A stretch of DNA of 64,000 nucleotides from Microvelia longipes (GCA_018340805.1 JACMZG010001870.1:15497651-15561650), one strand, 5' to 3'; numbered from the stretch's first letter, positions 24,201 to 34,624 are shown. The notes: generated by a model not told the origin, from the sequence alone. Numbers and translations: made by a program.

Positions 24201-27200
24201 TTTCAAAAATGTAGAAAAGAAAAAAAAATCTAACACTAATTTTTTTAAACTTGGATTAGAATTGTAGAGTACATAACTCATGGTGGAACAAGAACGTAAC
24301 AAAATACACTTTATGAACCCTACTCGAGGCAAGGTACTTCAAGCAATTTTAATAACAAAATTATTTTATTTAGTTTTATTTTTTACAAAATATTTTAAGA
24401 ATATTTCATCTGGAAAATTGATTTCCATATTGATGTTAATATGGAATTGTTTTAAAAACAAAACCAAGTGTTGTTTTTTTCAAAGCATAGATTTAAGATC
24501 TTTAAAAGGGGTTTCAAAATTATTTCTAAACTTCAACCAAACATTATTAAAGTAAGGTATACATTTCTCAGACATACATTAACAGATGCCTGTTTTTGTT
24601 TGGATGTTTTCATAGCTCAAGTGCTTAGAATTTTGGTTGTTCTAAGAAGGCAGGTGTAGTTTATAATTTTGGACTTAGACAAATATTCTGTTGAAAATAA
24701 ACTAAACTATGTAGTTATACAAGAATAATAAACAAAAAACTATCTTCTTTTATCTTTGGAACTTAAATAATTTGTCTTGTCAAAACAAAGTAGTAACTCA
24801 TATTTTTAATCTTTCTTATTCTTATTATCATTTAGAGAATTTCCTTTGGAAAATATTTTTTTGCCTCTCTTAATTATTTGAATGACATTTCATTCTTTAA
24901 ACCTGCAACACTTTCATCAATAAATACAGACAAATATTTTACCTGATTTTCAACATCTGCTGCCATCTGTTGATACTCCAGAGTATTATGATCACCGAGT
25001 TCAGGTAACCATTTAGCAGATGGACCAGTGAGCCTGATACTAGCCGCCATATCACACGCATCCTCACTACACACACCAGGTGTAGTAGGTTTAGGAGTAG
25101 TAGTAGTTGTTGTTGTCGTGGTGGTAGTACTGCTTGTGGTTGTAGTGGTAGAAGTGGCTGATGCTGCTTTAGCAGCGGCCAGGATTTCTTGAACTGATAT
25201 AGACATGGGGGTTGTAGCTGGACTGGGCCACCCAGTGAATTCTGTAGTAGCTCTGTAAATAAATACATAAAATGATATTATGTCTGTAAAATCAAGACCA
25301 AGGAACAACCGAAAACAATCAGAAAATAAATTAACTTCACTATCTCTTCTACTATCGAAGCTATGAAAAAAACCCATAATAAACTTCTTGAGTATATACT
25401 GGTTAGATTGGTAAGGGATAAATCTAAAAGGGTCAATGATCTGAAACTATTTTTTTACCTTAAAACAATCAAGGGAACTTTATTTAGTTCAATATAAAAA
25501 ACCCATAAACTAAAAAACTAACATAACAAACTACATTAAAAACTAAAAACATAACTTAAGTCTTTTAGATAATTTTTGAAATAAGAGTTTCACAACCTTT
25601 CAAGTTCTGCTAAAAATAAGAAGATGATTAAAAGTTATTTTATTGTTTTTTAAATTATAGTATAGTTTAAGGATTTTGCTTCTCTAAACCTACATTACTT
25701 CTTAAACGAACCCTCAAAATATCAAACTTTATTAAAATGTTTCACTATAATCTAAATAATAATACCACTGATTTTTGAGTTTTTATATTTATCCTGAGTT
25801 TTTAGTTCTATACTCTATGTATTTATCTGTGAATAATAGTAAGAAAAGAACAGTAAAGTAAACAGTTTTCAGAGCAGAAGAAATAATAATGAAAAATTGA
25901 AATGAAAACGATTATTTTTAAAAGGTTCAAGACAATTATGAAGATAGGTCTTAGTTTTTTTTGTATCACTTTAATAAGACACAAAAAGGTTTGAGAAAAG
26001 AAACAGTGGAGAGGGGTGAAAAAATACTCATTTTCATAACAATAAAACAGCTTTGAAAAACCAAGTAGCCACTTTTAATAAATACAACCCTTGAAAATGA
26101 GGAGGAAATTATACAAAGAATATCATTCAAATGAACATTTTTTTAAGATTAGGACCTTTTACTGATATTAAGACAGTGTTTTTAATAAAGGATGATAAAA
26201 ACAGGCCTTTTAAGAATAAAAAAAATAAGTACTTGAGAAATAAAAAATCTCTCGAACAAAAAAAAAAAATGTTAGTGTCGATGAATGTCTAAAAACAAAA
26301 AGATAGTCTTTTCATTTTTGGTTAAGATCTATAAAATTTTTTTTTCTAATTTTAAGAATTTATGAAATGTTTAAATTTTAATTAGAGCTCCCTCCTCTTA
26401 TAACCTTATTATAAACATAAAAGATTATGTAGATGTATTAAAGAAGTCAAGTTCAAAGTTGTTTAAGTTGTTTATATAAAATTGATTATCTAAATGATGA
26501 ATGGTAACCAGAAGTTAAGAGAGTTATTTATTGGATAGGCAATTTTGTTTTTTCTCATTCTGCTATGAGGAATTTTACCTTACCTCCCAGAACCAATTAT
26601 GGAGTAAACTATTTCAAAATAAACTCAACTTTACTATTTACCCTCATATTAAATCAAGCTACTTTGGAAAAAGTTAAAAAACAAAATTATGAAAAATGAT
26701 AAAAAATATCGAGTAAAGAATAATAAAGGTTTTCGAGTTATTACAAAAAGCTTGTTATAAAGTTAGCCTCATTTTTTCCTCTCCCGGCATATATTTAAAC
26801 TTAAAGGCCACAAAAGAAAATTATAATTTTTTCCATAAAGTTTATGTGTTTTTTTTATGATGAAAAGTCTAATGATTAAGTTAAAAGAGCAGAAGGGAAA
26901 AAAGTTTGAGAAGTAACATCAGTCTTACCCCCTCCTCTCCATACAGCTGGCTACTAACACTATAAAATATTAACTTGGTTTTTTTTAATTTTATAAAAAC
27001 AATTTATATAAACTACGCATAAGTTATTAAACTAAGAATTCTAATTAAAATTTTACTGCAAATTAAAATTTTAAGTTTCAAGTATGAGTTATTGCTGGGA
27101 GGAAAGGCAGAAAGAGAAAATTACATTGTTAAAGGTTCTAAAACAAGAAAGTACAATAAATTATTTTCATTAGTACATAATTATACATCCTTACATAATT

Positions 27201-30200
27201 AATACACTAAAATAGGAAATGATGTTGTCATTAAAATTGTCTTCTAATTTACTTATTTAAACACGATTCATAAAACATTAACTTATCTAGAGTCAAAACA
27301 GTAAGTTAAAGTGGAGTACAATGAAAAATGACTTCTAAAAATTAATGGTAAGCTAAAAAAAAGAAAAAAAGTTACCCCATACATTATACTAAGAGAATAA
27401 ATAGATATAAATAAAATAAAAAATATTACTTTATTATATAACTTTCAAGTCCCTTACTTAGGCTGTATAAGTTTGTATAGTTCAATTTAAGTTTCAAATA
27501 ATTAAATAAAAACTTTTATTATTAAATGAAAAAAAAATATTTCATGTCTGATAAATTATATTAAACATTAAATAAGAAAATAGTTAAGTTTTAAAGTCAC
27601 TGCTATTAATACAACTAACACTATTGCATATGATAAAAATACCAAGAAAATGAAAGTTAAACAAAGACCTTTATGTTAAGAATAATTGATGGCAAATGCA
27701 TTTACTCCCTTATTGTTTGAGAGGTCAAACAAGATCCCAGAGTTTGAATTCAAAATTACTGACATGACAGGTCTATTTCAATGTTTCATTTACAAGATGA
27801 AAATGAAGGGTAAAGAGCCTGCATTGAAATTACTTTAGCTTTACAATAACAGTAGTTATTCATCAATATTTATGGTTAAATTAATAACTAAAATTTCCAA
27901 TGCAAATTTTGATGAATTTTAAATTAAAAGTCAAAATTTAAATACTGTTTAAACGTAATAATGAAAATAAATTTACTTGGGGAGGGAGTTAGTAGTGACC
28001 TACTTTAAAAGAACTGAGTTAAATCATAAATTTTCATAATAGTTTTTAAAAAGTTTTGATAGAGTTTTTAGTTTTAATTTGAAATTGAAATAAGTAGAGC
28101 AAAGCAAAAAACACTATTTTCATTATATATTCAAAATTTCAAGGAAATAAAAGATGCAAAAAGTATACATTTCATTAAAGAACAAAAGAGTTTGAAGCAA
28201 AGTAAAAAGTAATGAGGAGAAAAAAATAATAAAGAACCAAAAGAATAAAGATTAAGGTAATTTAAAATAAACTATATAGAACAAAAGATCGCGTCTCTCA
28301 AAGACTTCTCCTAATTTTTTAAGGATTTAAAAAAAAAAATCTTATCTTTTTTCTGTTATTTTCATAGAAAGGTTTATGCCTGGTTAATTGTTAGACTTTT
28401 TTATATGCTTAAAGGAAAATCCAAAAAAGAACAAAAAAAAGATAAATTTAAAAAAGAATAAGGTTTCATGATCTTTGTTGTTTTAAGAAAATTAAAAAGA
28501 ATAATATTAATTAAAAAAACTTAATTAGAGATTTAAAAGCTTAATGGAAAGAATATAAGTATTACCTGACTGGCCATCCTTTGTTGATTTTGGGTACTAC
28601 AGGAGAGAGGCCTCCTCCGGATTTGGTCTTTCCAGGAGATCTAGGAGGGCTGCTAGGTTTGGAAGAGCCAGATCTAGTTGGGAATACTAATTTCGTTGAG
28701 GCTGTAGTAGTAACAGGAGTTTCTTCTTTTGATTCTTTGTAATTAGGAGGGAGGAGACTATCTACTTCCTTAAATTTAATTTTACTAAACAAAGAATCGA
28801 TTGATGTTTCATTTTTAGGTTCTTCCTTCTGTGTTGGCTTATAACCAGGAGGTAACAGATTAGATGGAATCTCAACGGGTTTAGAAACTGAAACTGGTTT
28901 CTTATCTTCTTTCTTTTCTGATTTATCTTTGTAGCCAGGTGGGAGGAGAGCACTAATGTCGTCAAAAGTAATTTTACCAAACAAGCTTTCGACTGATTTT
29001 GGTTTAGATTTGGTTGTAGGGGTAGATGTTGTAGAAGATGCTTTATAACTTGGTGGAAGGAAGGCATTAACATCGTCAGATTTAATCTTATTCTTAAATG
29101 TACCTCCTGTTGATCTTCCACTGCCTTCTCGGGTTGGTTGTTTAGCTTCATCATTTTGTAATTTGTCTTGAGGAGACTGAGTAGTAGTAGTTCTAGCAGT
29201 TTTAGGTTTAAACCCTCTCTGTTTGAACCCAGGGGGTAAAAGGCCGGGTGACAATTCATCAAATTCAATAGTATCAAATATAGATTTCTTTACAGTAGGT
29301 TTGGCAGTAGTGGTTGTTCTCTTATTGGCTGGAACAAATTTTCGAATAAAAGAACTCTCTGTAGGTGATTCTTCAGTAGTCGTTGTGGATTCAGTCGTTG
29401 TAGTAGTCGATGCAGAAGTAGTTGCAGTTGTTGAAGTAGTTATAGCACTGGTAGTTGTTGTCTCTAGTTTATCAGACGTCATGTCAGGGAGAGGTTCTAG
29501 TTCTAGTTTGTTATCACCGTGTCTAAAACTTAGAATTCCACTTGATAATTCAGATTGCACTCTATCTAGTTTATCAATAATGCTTTCTGTAGAAACTGGA
29601 GATTTTCCACTTTGAGCTTCTTCTTTTCCTTCAGGAACAGCATCGTCATCCAAATGAGTTGGTTTAATCGTTGATGATTCAATTGTTTTAGGAGTTCTCT
29701 CAATTCCTCCATTAGGAGTTCTTGGTTTTGGTTGTTCCTCTTGTTTAATTAAATCTGATGGAAGGAATCTGGCACCAGATACACTTCTGCTAGTCTGAAC
29801 AGAAGCAACTATCACCCAACTCTCTGTAGGTTGTGGTGCATCTTTATCATCTTTAGCTGGAGGACTTACTTGGTCCTTTTCAGAGGGTTTTGGTGTCGTA
29901 TCATCATAAGATTCAGTTTCTAGTTCAGGAGCAGGAGTTGTGGTTGTAGTTGTAGTGGGTAAAACAAGTTTATTTCTAATGTTGTGATGCTTGGTTCTCG
30001 TACCAATTTATATGGATCAACAACTGGGTTGGGATCTTTGTCATAAGGTAGATTTAGATCATCAAAAGGTCTCAACACATCATAAAAACTGGCGTTGTCA
30101 AGATTTTGTCTTAAATTAAAATTAGGCCTTAATAGGGCTTCAGGAGGTCCCAAATTAGCTTCTAGTTGGTCAATAGGAAGTGGTCCATCAGCCTCATTTT

Positions 30201-31193
30201 GAGGAGCTAGTTCGTAATCGTAAAATTCGTATTCAGCATTGGGATCAGGAGTAGTTGATACAGTTGTAGTTACAGTTGTTGTACTGGGTGTTGTAACATG
30301 AGTGGTAGGTAAGCCGTGGAAATTGAGCCTAGCAGTTCCTCTATTTCTATACGCCCTTGTTGGTTCAGGATTTGAAGTAGTTACCTCTATTTTTGTATCC
30401 TTGTTTGGTCTGGTAAACCTCGATCTTTGTCTATTTAGAGAAGAAGGTGTTGAAGCAGGGGTGTATGTGGTAGGTTTAATATTTCTGCTGTCAGTTCTGG
30501 TAAGCTTATTTCTATTTCTAGACCTGGGAGGCTCTGATACTTCCAAGCCAACAATTTCACTCTCAGATGCAGCTATTTTAGGCCTATAAGTAGTCAAGTT
30601 ATTACCTCTAACATTTTGAACTCTTGTAGCTGGTTTCTTTTTGAAAGGTTCAATTCTAGTTATTTTTGACTCATCGAGTTTGTATACAGCAGGGGTGCTC
30701 GAAACTGGAACATTAATAAGAGATTGGTCCACAAAAGGGTCTAGAGATGGATTTTGAGGGAGGAATTTTCTATTATCAGTTTGTCGCCACCTATTTCCTG
30801 TATCTAACTGATCGATAAGACCTTGAGGATGAACATCGTAGTAATTTTGTGCTCTAATTTCTTTCTCACTTTGATAAACTTGTTGAGGAAAGTCATACTG
30901 TGGAGTGGCAGTAACATGATGGTGGAAAGGTTGAGGGAGATGTTGGTTAGTGTGGAAAGGCTGGTAAGGATCGTACTGCTGAAGAGGTCTAGCACTCGGT
31001 CCAGGGAAGTTGGAAGGTTGAAAACCAGCATTCTGCTGGGATGGTTGGTTCTGTTGATAGCTGGTCGCTATAGGTGGACCATTGTTGGTGAAAAAATTGT
31101 TAGTGAATTGTTGCTGTCTCTGTTGATTTTGAAGAGTGACGTGATACCCTGATGGCCCTCCGGTCCCAACATTACCAAAGAAGTAGTCTTGCC
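15093..31193 (-). CDS. Mucin-like SEA-domain single-pass transmembrane protein (eight 3' exons), gene not recognised
   Basis: Eight exons in consistent phase run from 31193 to 15093 on the - strand and encode about 1,220 residues. In order: a Gln/Asn/Pro-rich segment opening QDYFFGNVG; Thr/Ser/Pro-rich mucin-like stretches; five LLPPGYK-like motifs; a short CSEDAC segment; a SEA domain with NPGSIIVDYF, containing the G/S autoproteolysis motif; a transmembrane helix (AIAVIVIGLASLLFVIIFGV); and a cytoplasmic tail of 106 residues ending Tyr/Gly-rich then DYDTNF. The layout predicts a heavily O-glycosylated apical surface protein, cleaved in the SEA domain but held together non-covalently. The tail is not low-complexity, so it probably binds a cytosolic partner. 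One frameshift interrupts the large exon near 30000. The N terminus is missing or lies upstream (see 48348-48391). I do not recognise the named insect orthologue. Confidence 0.8.
15653..16030 (+). mobile_element. MITE family B, copy truncated at the right end
   Basis: Starts with AAAGAGACTAAAACTATTAG and GAGGGAGGATACAACAGCTC, nearly identical to the copy at 33124, and includes GTGACGTCATGTTTT. The right end stops after a GTAAGTACAGTTACGGCACTT block, whereas the 33-kb copy continues for a further 90 bp or so to its terminal inverted repeat. Confidence 0.7.
19387..19503. mobile_element. Short foldback element (about 115 bp)
   Basis: The arms TATGCCATCCGGCTGA and TCAGCCTTATGGCATA are inverted, and further inside GTCTTTATGTC/GACATAAAGAC and GGCAATT/AATTGCC also pair. 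The apex carries GACTCGCTTCGCTCG, an embedded GCTTCGC heptamer. No coding capacity. It lies in the last intron of the SEA-domain gene. Confidence 0.75.
19878..20039 (-). CDS. SEA-domain protein exon: cytoplasmic tail, membrane-proximal half (162 nt)
   Basis: Acceptor GTGTGTAG before 20039, donor GTACTA from 19877; 54 codons, phase 0 on both sides. It begins LVNRHKGAKKKQPAG, a basic stop-transfer patch, and continues LTEDMIHELNKNHLGGLDNF and GADDLYNMEDVWNEKPIKK. The compact, non-repetitive sequence suggests a conserved interaction region. Confidence 0.85.
20040..21069 (-). other. Intron of the SEA-domain gene
   Basis: 1.0 kb, AT-rich with a G-rich stretch near 20190-20205. No exon or element recognised. 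Confidence 0.6.
21070..21200 (-). CDS. SEA-domain protein exon: transmembrane segment (131 nt)
   Basis: Acceptor GTGTTTAG before 21200, donor GTAAGTATT from 21069. It reads VLPRRVVPTVGFAEEDELLP followed by QWAIAVIVIGLASLLFVIIF and GVTV. Acidic residues before the helix and basic residues after it (next exon: NRHKGAKKK) agree with a type I orientation. Ends in phase 0. Confidence 0.87.
22014..22123 (-). CDS. SEA-domain protein exon: end of SEA domain (110 nt)
   Basis: Acceptor TTTTTAG before 22123, donor GTAACG from 22013. Encodes YTASQEALSNNLRPINSSME then FKLGRFTVDPKYTDFR. The second helix and last strand of the SEA fold are visible; one base is left over for the next exon. Confidence 0.84.
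22124..22754 (-). other. Intron with TTTA/TAAA low complexity
   Basis: Contains a (TTTA)n stretch with internal inversion at about 22590-22650, between two copies of CTAATTTATT...CTT(A/G)GAAT. No exon recognised. Confidence 0.6.
22755..22856 (-). CDS. SEA-domain protein exon with the G/S cleavage motif (102 nt)
   Basis: Acceptor TTTCAG before 22856, donor GTATGT from 22754. It reads (N)PGSIIVDYFVELSEIGKSVN and on to FHDSLH. The G-S-I-I-V order matches the G/S-V-V-V consensus where SEA domains cut themselves, and codons 22852-22847 hold the Gly and Ser. The following DYFVEL strand is typical of the fold. Confidence 0.87.
22857..24045 (-). other. Intron of the SEA-domain gene
   Basis: 1.2 kb, AT-rich, no recognised features beyond poly-T near 23460. 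Confidence 0.55.
24046..24116 (-). CDS. SEA-domain protein exon (71 nt)
   Basis: Acceptor TTATTTAG before 24116, donor GTAAGTAA from 24045. Encodes LNIIYSSSESLSRFYKKITI then DAF, the alpha-helix and first strand of the SEA domain, with two bases left over. Too short to be found as an open frame alone. Confidence 0.85.
24117..24942 (-). other. Intron of the SEA-domain gene
   Basis: 0.8 kb. Open frames on both strands here are short, Lys/Phe/Leu-rich and overlap each other; they look like chance frames in AT-rich DNA. Confidence 0.55.
24943..25252 (-). CDS. SEA-domain protein exon: Thr/Ser stalk and start of SEA domain
   Basis: Acceptor TTTACAG before 25252, donor GTAAAA from 24942; 310 nt, leaving phase 0. 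It starts ATTEFTGWPSPATTP, has a run of about 25 Thr/Ser residues, then VCSEDACDMAASIRLTGPS and LEYQQMAADVENQ, the first helix of the SEA fold. The two Cys may pair with each other. Confidence 0.85.
25253..28565 (-). other. Large intron of the SEA-domain gene
   Basis: 3.3 kb, strongly AT-rich with many A-runs. No exon, RNA gene or bounded transposon recognised. Confidence 0.6.
28566..31193 (-). CDS. Large mucin-like exon of the SEA-domain protein, with one frameshift
   Basis: The acceptor TTTCAG is read just before 31193 and the donor GTAATA starts at 28565. The exon is 2,628 nt. Its first two bases complete a Gly codon, after which it reads QDYFFGNVGTGGPSGYHVTL, then Gln/Asn/His/Pro-rich sequence, a basic Arg/Asn/Lys segment, several Thr clusters and five LLPPGYK-type motifs, ending INKGWPV with two bases left over. 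Between about 30012 and 29990 the frame changes. The upstream frame runs to a stop at about 29920, and the downstream frame, closed by a TAA just upstream, continues in Thr-rich sequence of the same style. A 2-base surplus (CGAGAACC where CGAACC would keep frame) is the simplest reading. This is an assembly error or a real lesion. Confidence 0.82.
28736..29242 (-). repeat. Protein-level repeat: five LLPPGYK-type motifs
   Basis: Within the large exon the motifs LLPPGFK, FLPPSYK, LLPPGYK, LLPPGYK and LLPPNYK recur with spacings of 60, 38, 30 and 34 residues. Three are preceded by a matching hydrophobic/acidic lead such as LFGKITFDDISA or LFSKIKFKEVDS, and a fourth by IFDTIEFDELSPG. This defines a degenerate module of about 20 residues separated by Thr/Lys/Pro-rich linkers. 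Confidence 0.85.
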
Positions 31194-31538
31194 CTGAAAT
31201 AAAAAAAAAAAACGCGTGATTATTATTCGTTTTTACAATATGTCCACAAACTAAATGACTACGGTAGTTAAAATAAAAGAGGAAACTTAATTCAATAAGA
31301 GTATCAGTACAGGAAAGAAAATTGGTTTATGATAGTATAGTATTAACACTAATGTAATATGATGTAACTATTAGGGATCCCTGGTGTAAATACAGTGTGT
31401 AAGAGAACTTCCCTACGACTTTTATCAACATAATTTGGACGTGGGATCTAAACCGAATACAACAGACCAGACATGTCCAATCTATTATCCCTTCTCATGG
31501 CTATAATCTTCGTCCTCGAAGACAAGGTCAGAGACAGG

Positions 31539-31573
31539 TATAAATAGGGCCTGCAGCGTCTCCATCTTCAGTT
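31539..31573 (+). promoter_or_regulatory. Core promoter of a small retroelement: TATA box and initiator
   Basis: TATAAATA at 31539-31546 and an arthropod-type initiator TCAGTT at 31568-31573, with its A (31570) 31 bp from the first T of the TATA box. A second TCAGTT follows at 31573-31578. Spacing is right for RNA polymerase II. It lies 5' of the hammerhead-like motif in the same 249-bp element. Confidence 0.55.
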
Positions 31574-31603
31574 CAGTTTTGTAGAGCATTGCGTTTCTAT
31601 CCA

Positions 31604-31664
31604 TGATGTCCTACATCCCTGAAGATGCCTCCCACAGTGGAAGCGAAACGTCGGATTCTTCATC
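31604..31664 (+). ncRNA. Hammerhead-like self-cleaving ribozyme motif
   Basis: The core CUGAAGA is at 31619-31625 and GAAA at 31645-31648, separated by a hairpin (GCCUCC pairing with GGAAGC, one mismatch). The GUC after GAAAC (31650-31652) would be the cleavage site. Stem I is formed by UAUC-type pairing in two parts: AUCC (31615-31618) with GGAU (31653-31656), an internal loop, then GAUG (31605-31608) with CAUC (31661-31664). Stem III is almost absent, and one extra base (U31626) precedes stem II, as in small hammerhead variants of Penelope-like elements. Activity is not shown by sequence alone. Confidence 0.6.
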
Positions 31665-31751
31665 TACATTGACGCGGTCACCACCGGAAGACCTAAACCT
31701 TCATGACAACAACCGCGGAAGCCTACGCAGTTTATTATGTCCAATCTATTA

Positions 31752-33120
31752 AAACTTTAAGCGCCCTTGAGCAAGGAGATAGGGAATATAACTTTGGCTG
31801 AATAGACCTACAAAAATCTCCTTTGTAGAGCAATAAGGCAGTGGAAATGACTTGGCTGTTGTAGAATTCAAAATAAATATATTCTTGATCATTGAGTCCA
31901 CTTCCATAACCCAAACCTTAAAAGTTCATTATTTAAAACAAATCTAAAATGGTAAAAAGCAATTAATAAATTTTAACAATTTTAGTAAAATGTAGAAAAT
32001 GAAAACCTAAAGGGTTTCTATATTTTAACTAATTTAAAATTGATATCCTACAAATAGGGATGGAATAAATTCCACAAAATAAAATTTAATCAGAGAAAAT
32101 TATAATTTTGTCTTTAATAAAACGATTTTCATGAGAAATGCTGATAAAAAGTTTAATGAGTTAAACGAGGTTTGATTTAATTTTCATCCACGAGTTAAAA
32201 TCCTTATTTACAACAAAGAACGAGAAAAATTGATTGCATTTGGGAGAAAAGGGACAAAGAAAAATATTTAAAAGTAACAAGTTTTGATGCTTTCTAAGAA
32301 ATGAAGGTAAAGTAGACTTAAAAAACGAAAAAAACAGGATAAGAAGTTTCTTTGTTCTTGAGGATTATTAAAGGTACGAGACGTAAAAAAATAAAATAAA
32401 GGTGAAAAAGGAGGATAAAAGGAGCTAAGAATAGGACGAGAGCCCAGGGGAAATCAACCTTATTTCTTATTCCTTGCCCTCCTTGAAAAACCTCTGATCC
32501 TTAAGTCTTATTCCTTATTTTTCTAATTGCCTAGTCACGTGACCCTTTGAATTCCCTTTGAAGTTTAGTCCTTCAAAAGAAATTTGATGAAAAGGAAGGA
32601 TGAGTTTTTTTTGTCTATACCTTAATTCTAATTAATGTTTATTAAATGAAAAAAAGTTAATAAAGAAAAAGAAACCTTAAAATAATTAAAAAATTATAAT
32701 TATAGATTTTTTTAATTCTAAAATGGAGTTAATAAGATTAGGTGAAACGAGCCTAATTTCACAGTAAGTAACTTTGGAAAATTTGCTCTAAGCTTTAAAT
32801 TTAAATTTAGCTAAGTAACAACTTTTCAAAGGATCAACGTGAAAGACGTCCTGACGCAAGCAAGTGATGAAAATGGGTATCTTATACTAACGACAAAAAT
32901 TACTACAGACGAGAATGAACTAAAGAGTGCATACATAGTCAGGGAACCCTTAACTGGAAACTTAAAAATGATAGAACGAATTAGTTGTTTGGTTATTGAC
33001 TGATAAAGTCCTGGTAAATTGCGGAAAATCCTAAAATACAGTGGGTAAACAAATCAAGGAAGTATAAATTGATGGGCTTTTGACCCGGAGGTAACAAAAG
33101 CACTCGGATTTATATCTTAG
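31752..33120. other. Intergenic or intronic DNA without recognised features
   Basis: AT-rich, probably intron 5' of the large mucin exon. No exon recognised on either strand. Confidence 0.5.
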
Positions 33121-33123
33121 ACT

Positions 33124-33564
33124 AAGAGACTAATACTTAGAGGGAGGATACAACAGCTCCTATCATTCCCTGGGTAGCGTGGTACCATAACTGTAAATTG
33201 GTGACATCATGTTTTGATTATTCAAAATAATTACAATTTATGCGATAAATCATCATTTTTCGACCATTTTATCTTAAATTAATTGAAATGAATTTTAAAA
33301 ATAAGTTGAAATTATTATCTATCGCATATATCCTTTTCCTGTTATCTGTGTTGTATAAAGTGATTTAAAGTGACGTCACGAAAAAATGCCCCCCCCCCGT
33401 TTGTCTTCGTTAAAGGCGTGAGGTGAGGTGTCTCTAGTCTCCCTCTTGAGAGACCTAGTAGGAGTAAGTACCGTTATAGTTCCCCACTGGAAAATATCTC
33501 ACTTCTAGATCCCGTATCACTGTTATTCTACTTTAGTACCCCCCTCCTAAGTATTAGTTTCTTT
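33124..33564 (+). mobile_element. MITE family B, complete copy
   Basis: Left end AAGAGACTAATACTTAGAGG, right end ...CTAAGTATTAGTTTCTTT, which are inverted repeats of each other. Shares GGATACAACAGCTCCTATCA and the long AT-rich middle with the 15.65-kb copy. A poly-C run (33385-33397) lies inside. The right-hand 100 bp is duplicated downstream at about 33603-33714. Confidence 0.78.
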
Positions 33565-33602
33565 GACTTGATCTTTTGGAAAGTAGCACATAGTAGATTT
33601 TC

Positions 33603-33714
33603 TAGACCTAGTAGGAGTAAGTACTGTTATGTTACCCACTGGAAACTGTCTCACTTCTAGATCCCTCATCGCTCTTATTCTGCCTATGTACTCCCTCTAA
33701 CTTAGTCACTTTGA
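33603..33714 (+). mobile_element. Partial duplicate of MITE family B right end
   Basis: CCTAGTAGGAGTAAGTAC, CACTGGAAA, CTCACTTCTAGATCCC and TATTCT recur in the same order as in 33467-33564. Confidence 0.7.
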
Positions 33715-34624
33715 TCTCAGTACTGCTCGTTTTCTTTATAAGTTTACGATTATACGAAATACTTCTTGGATAGAGATCCGCAAGCCTAATGAGATTCCTT
33801 TAGGAAGTTTGCTAAATTATCGATGATGTGCTTAAGGTTTCGCTAATAGGTTATAATTTCATCAGAAATCCTATTGTTTGAAAATCAATTTTCTGGTGTT
33901 TGCAATGGATCTGCGCTAAAATATTTTCACTCAGTATAATCTGAGTTTTGTAAGAGCGAGCATGAAGTTATACAAAGTTGATTAAGGAAGCATTAGCCAG
34001 GGTTTAAATAACTTATGGAACATTCTGTCACATTTCTTTTGAAAATACAAGAAATCGACGAATAAATGATAACTAATCTCATCATAAAGCATCTGAAAAG
34101 CATGAGCAATATATTGCTTACTGAGCCGCATTCCAAAAGAATTTCATCAGCTTTACTTAACAAATATTTAAACATAAATATAATAGGGTTTTATAAAATA
34201 ATCATAAAAATATACATATTAAAACAAAAATTATTACTTAAGCTATAAAAATAAAAAGTTTTAAAGAAACAAAATTCTTTTTTAGCTAGACGAGTTTAAG
34301 CTTTATAACAAGATTATTAAATCAAAGGAATTATAGAGCTTAAATAAGTTTTAAGAAGCTTGATCCATTACAGACTAAGCTGATTTGAATTCATCTCGAT
34401 GCAAATGGGCTTAGTGTTTCTTTAGTTTTGATAAGAATTGGATTCTTTATAAGTAGATTTTCATTCTCTAGTAAAGATTATAAAGCAAATGAAATTTAAA
34501 TTTTTGAATTAAATATCTGTTTAAAACTAGTCAAATGTTTCAAAATACATTTATTTAAGATTAAAGATAAAATTGTTAAACAACTGCGAACTACTTTTTT
34601 AGCGAATTATCAAAGAAAAAAATG

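Larger units (their letters stand above)
31488..31736 (+). mobile_element. 249-bp Penelope-like or retrozyme-like element between 15-bp direct repeats
   Basis: The 15-mer ATGTCCAATCTATTA occurs at 31473-31487 and 31737-31751 and brackets this segment, as a target-site duplication would. Inside are, in order, a TATA box, initiator, hammerhead-like core (31604-31664) and a GC-richer 3' part with GCGGTCACCACCGG. The segment is clearly richer in GC than its surroundings. Hammerhead variants with this kind of core are known from the terminal repeats of Penelope-like elements. No reverse transcriptase is present, so this is a solo terminal repeat or a small non-autonomous element. It sits in the intron upstream of the large mucin exon. 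Confidence 0.75.

Noticed and set aside
29223..29615. 130-codon + strand frame rich in Val/Ser
   Set aside because: Antisense shadow of the Thr-rich mucin exon. The same holds for the + frames at 30302-30589 and 30823-31152 and the alternative - frame at 28762-29277.
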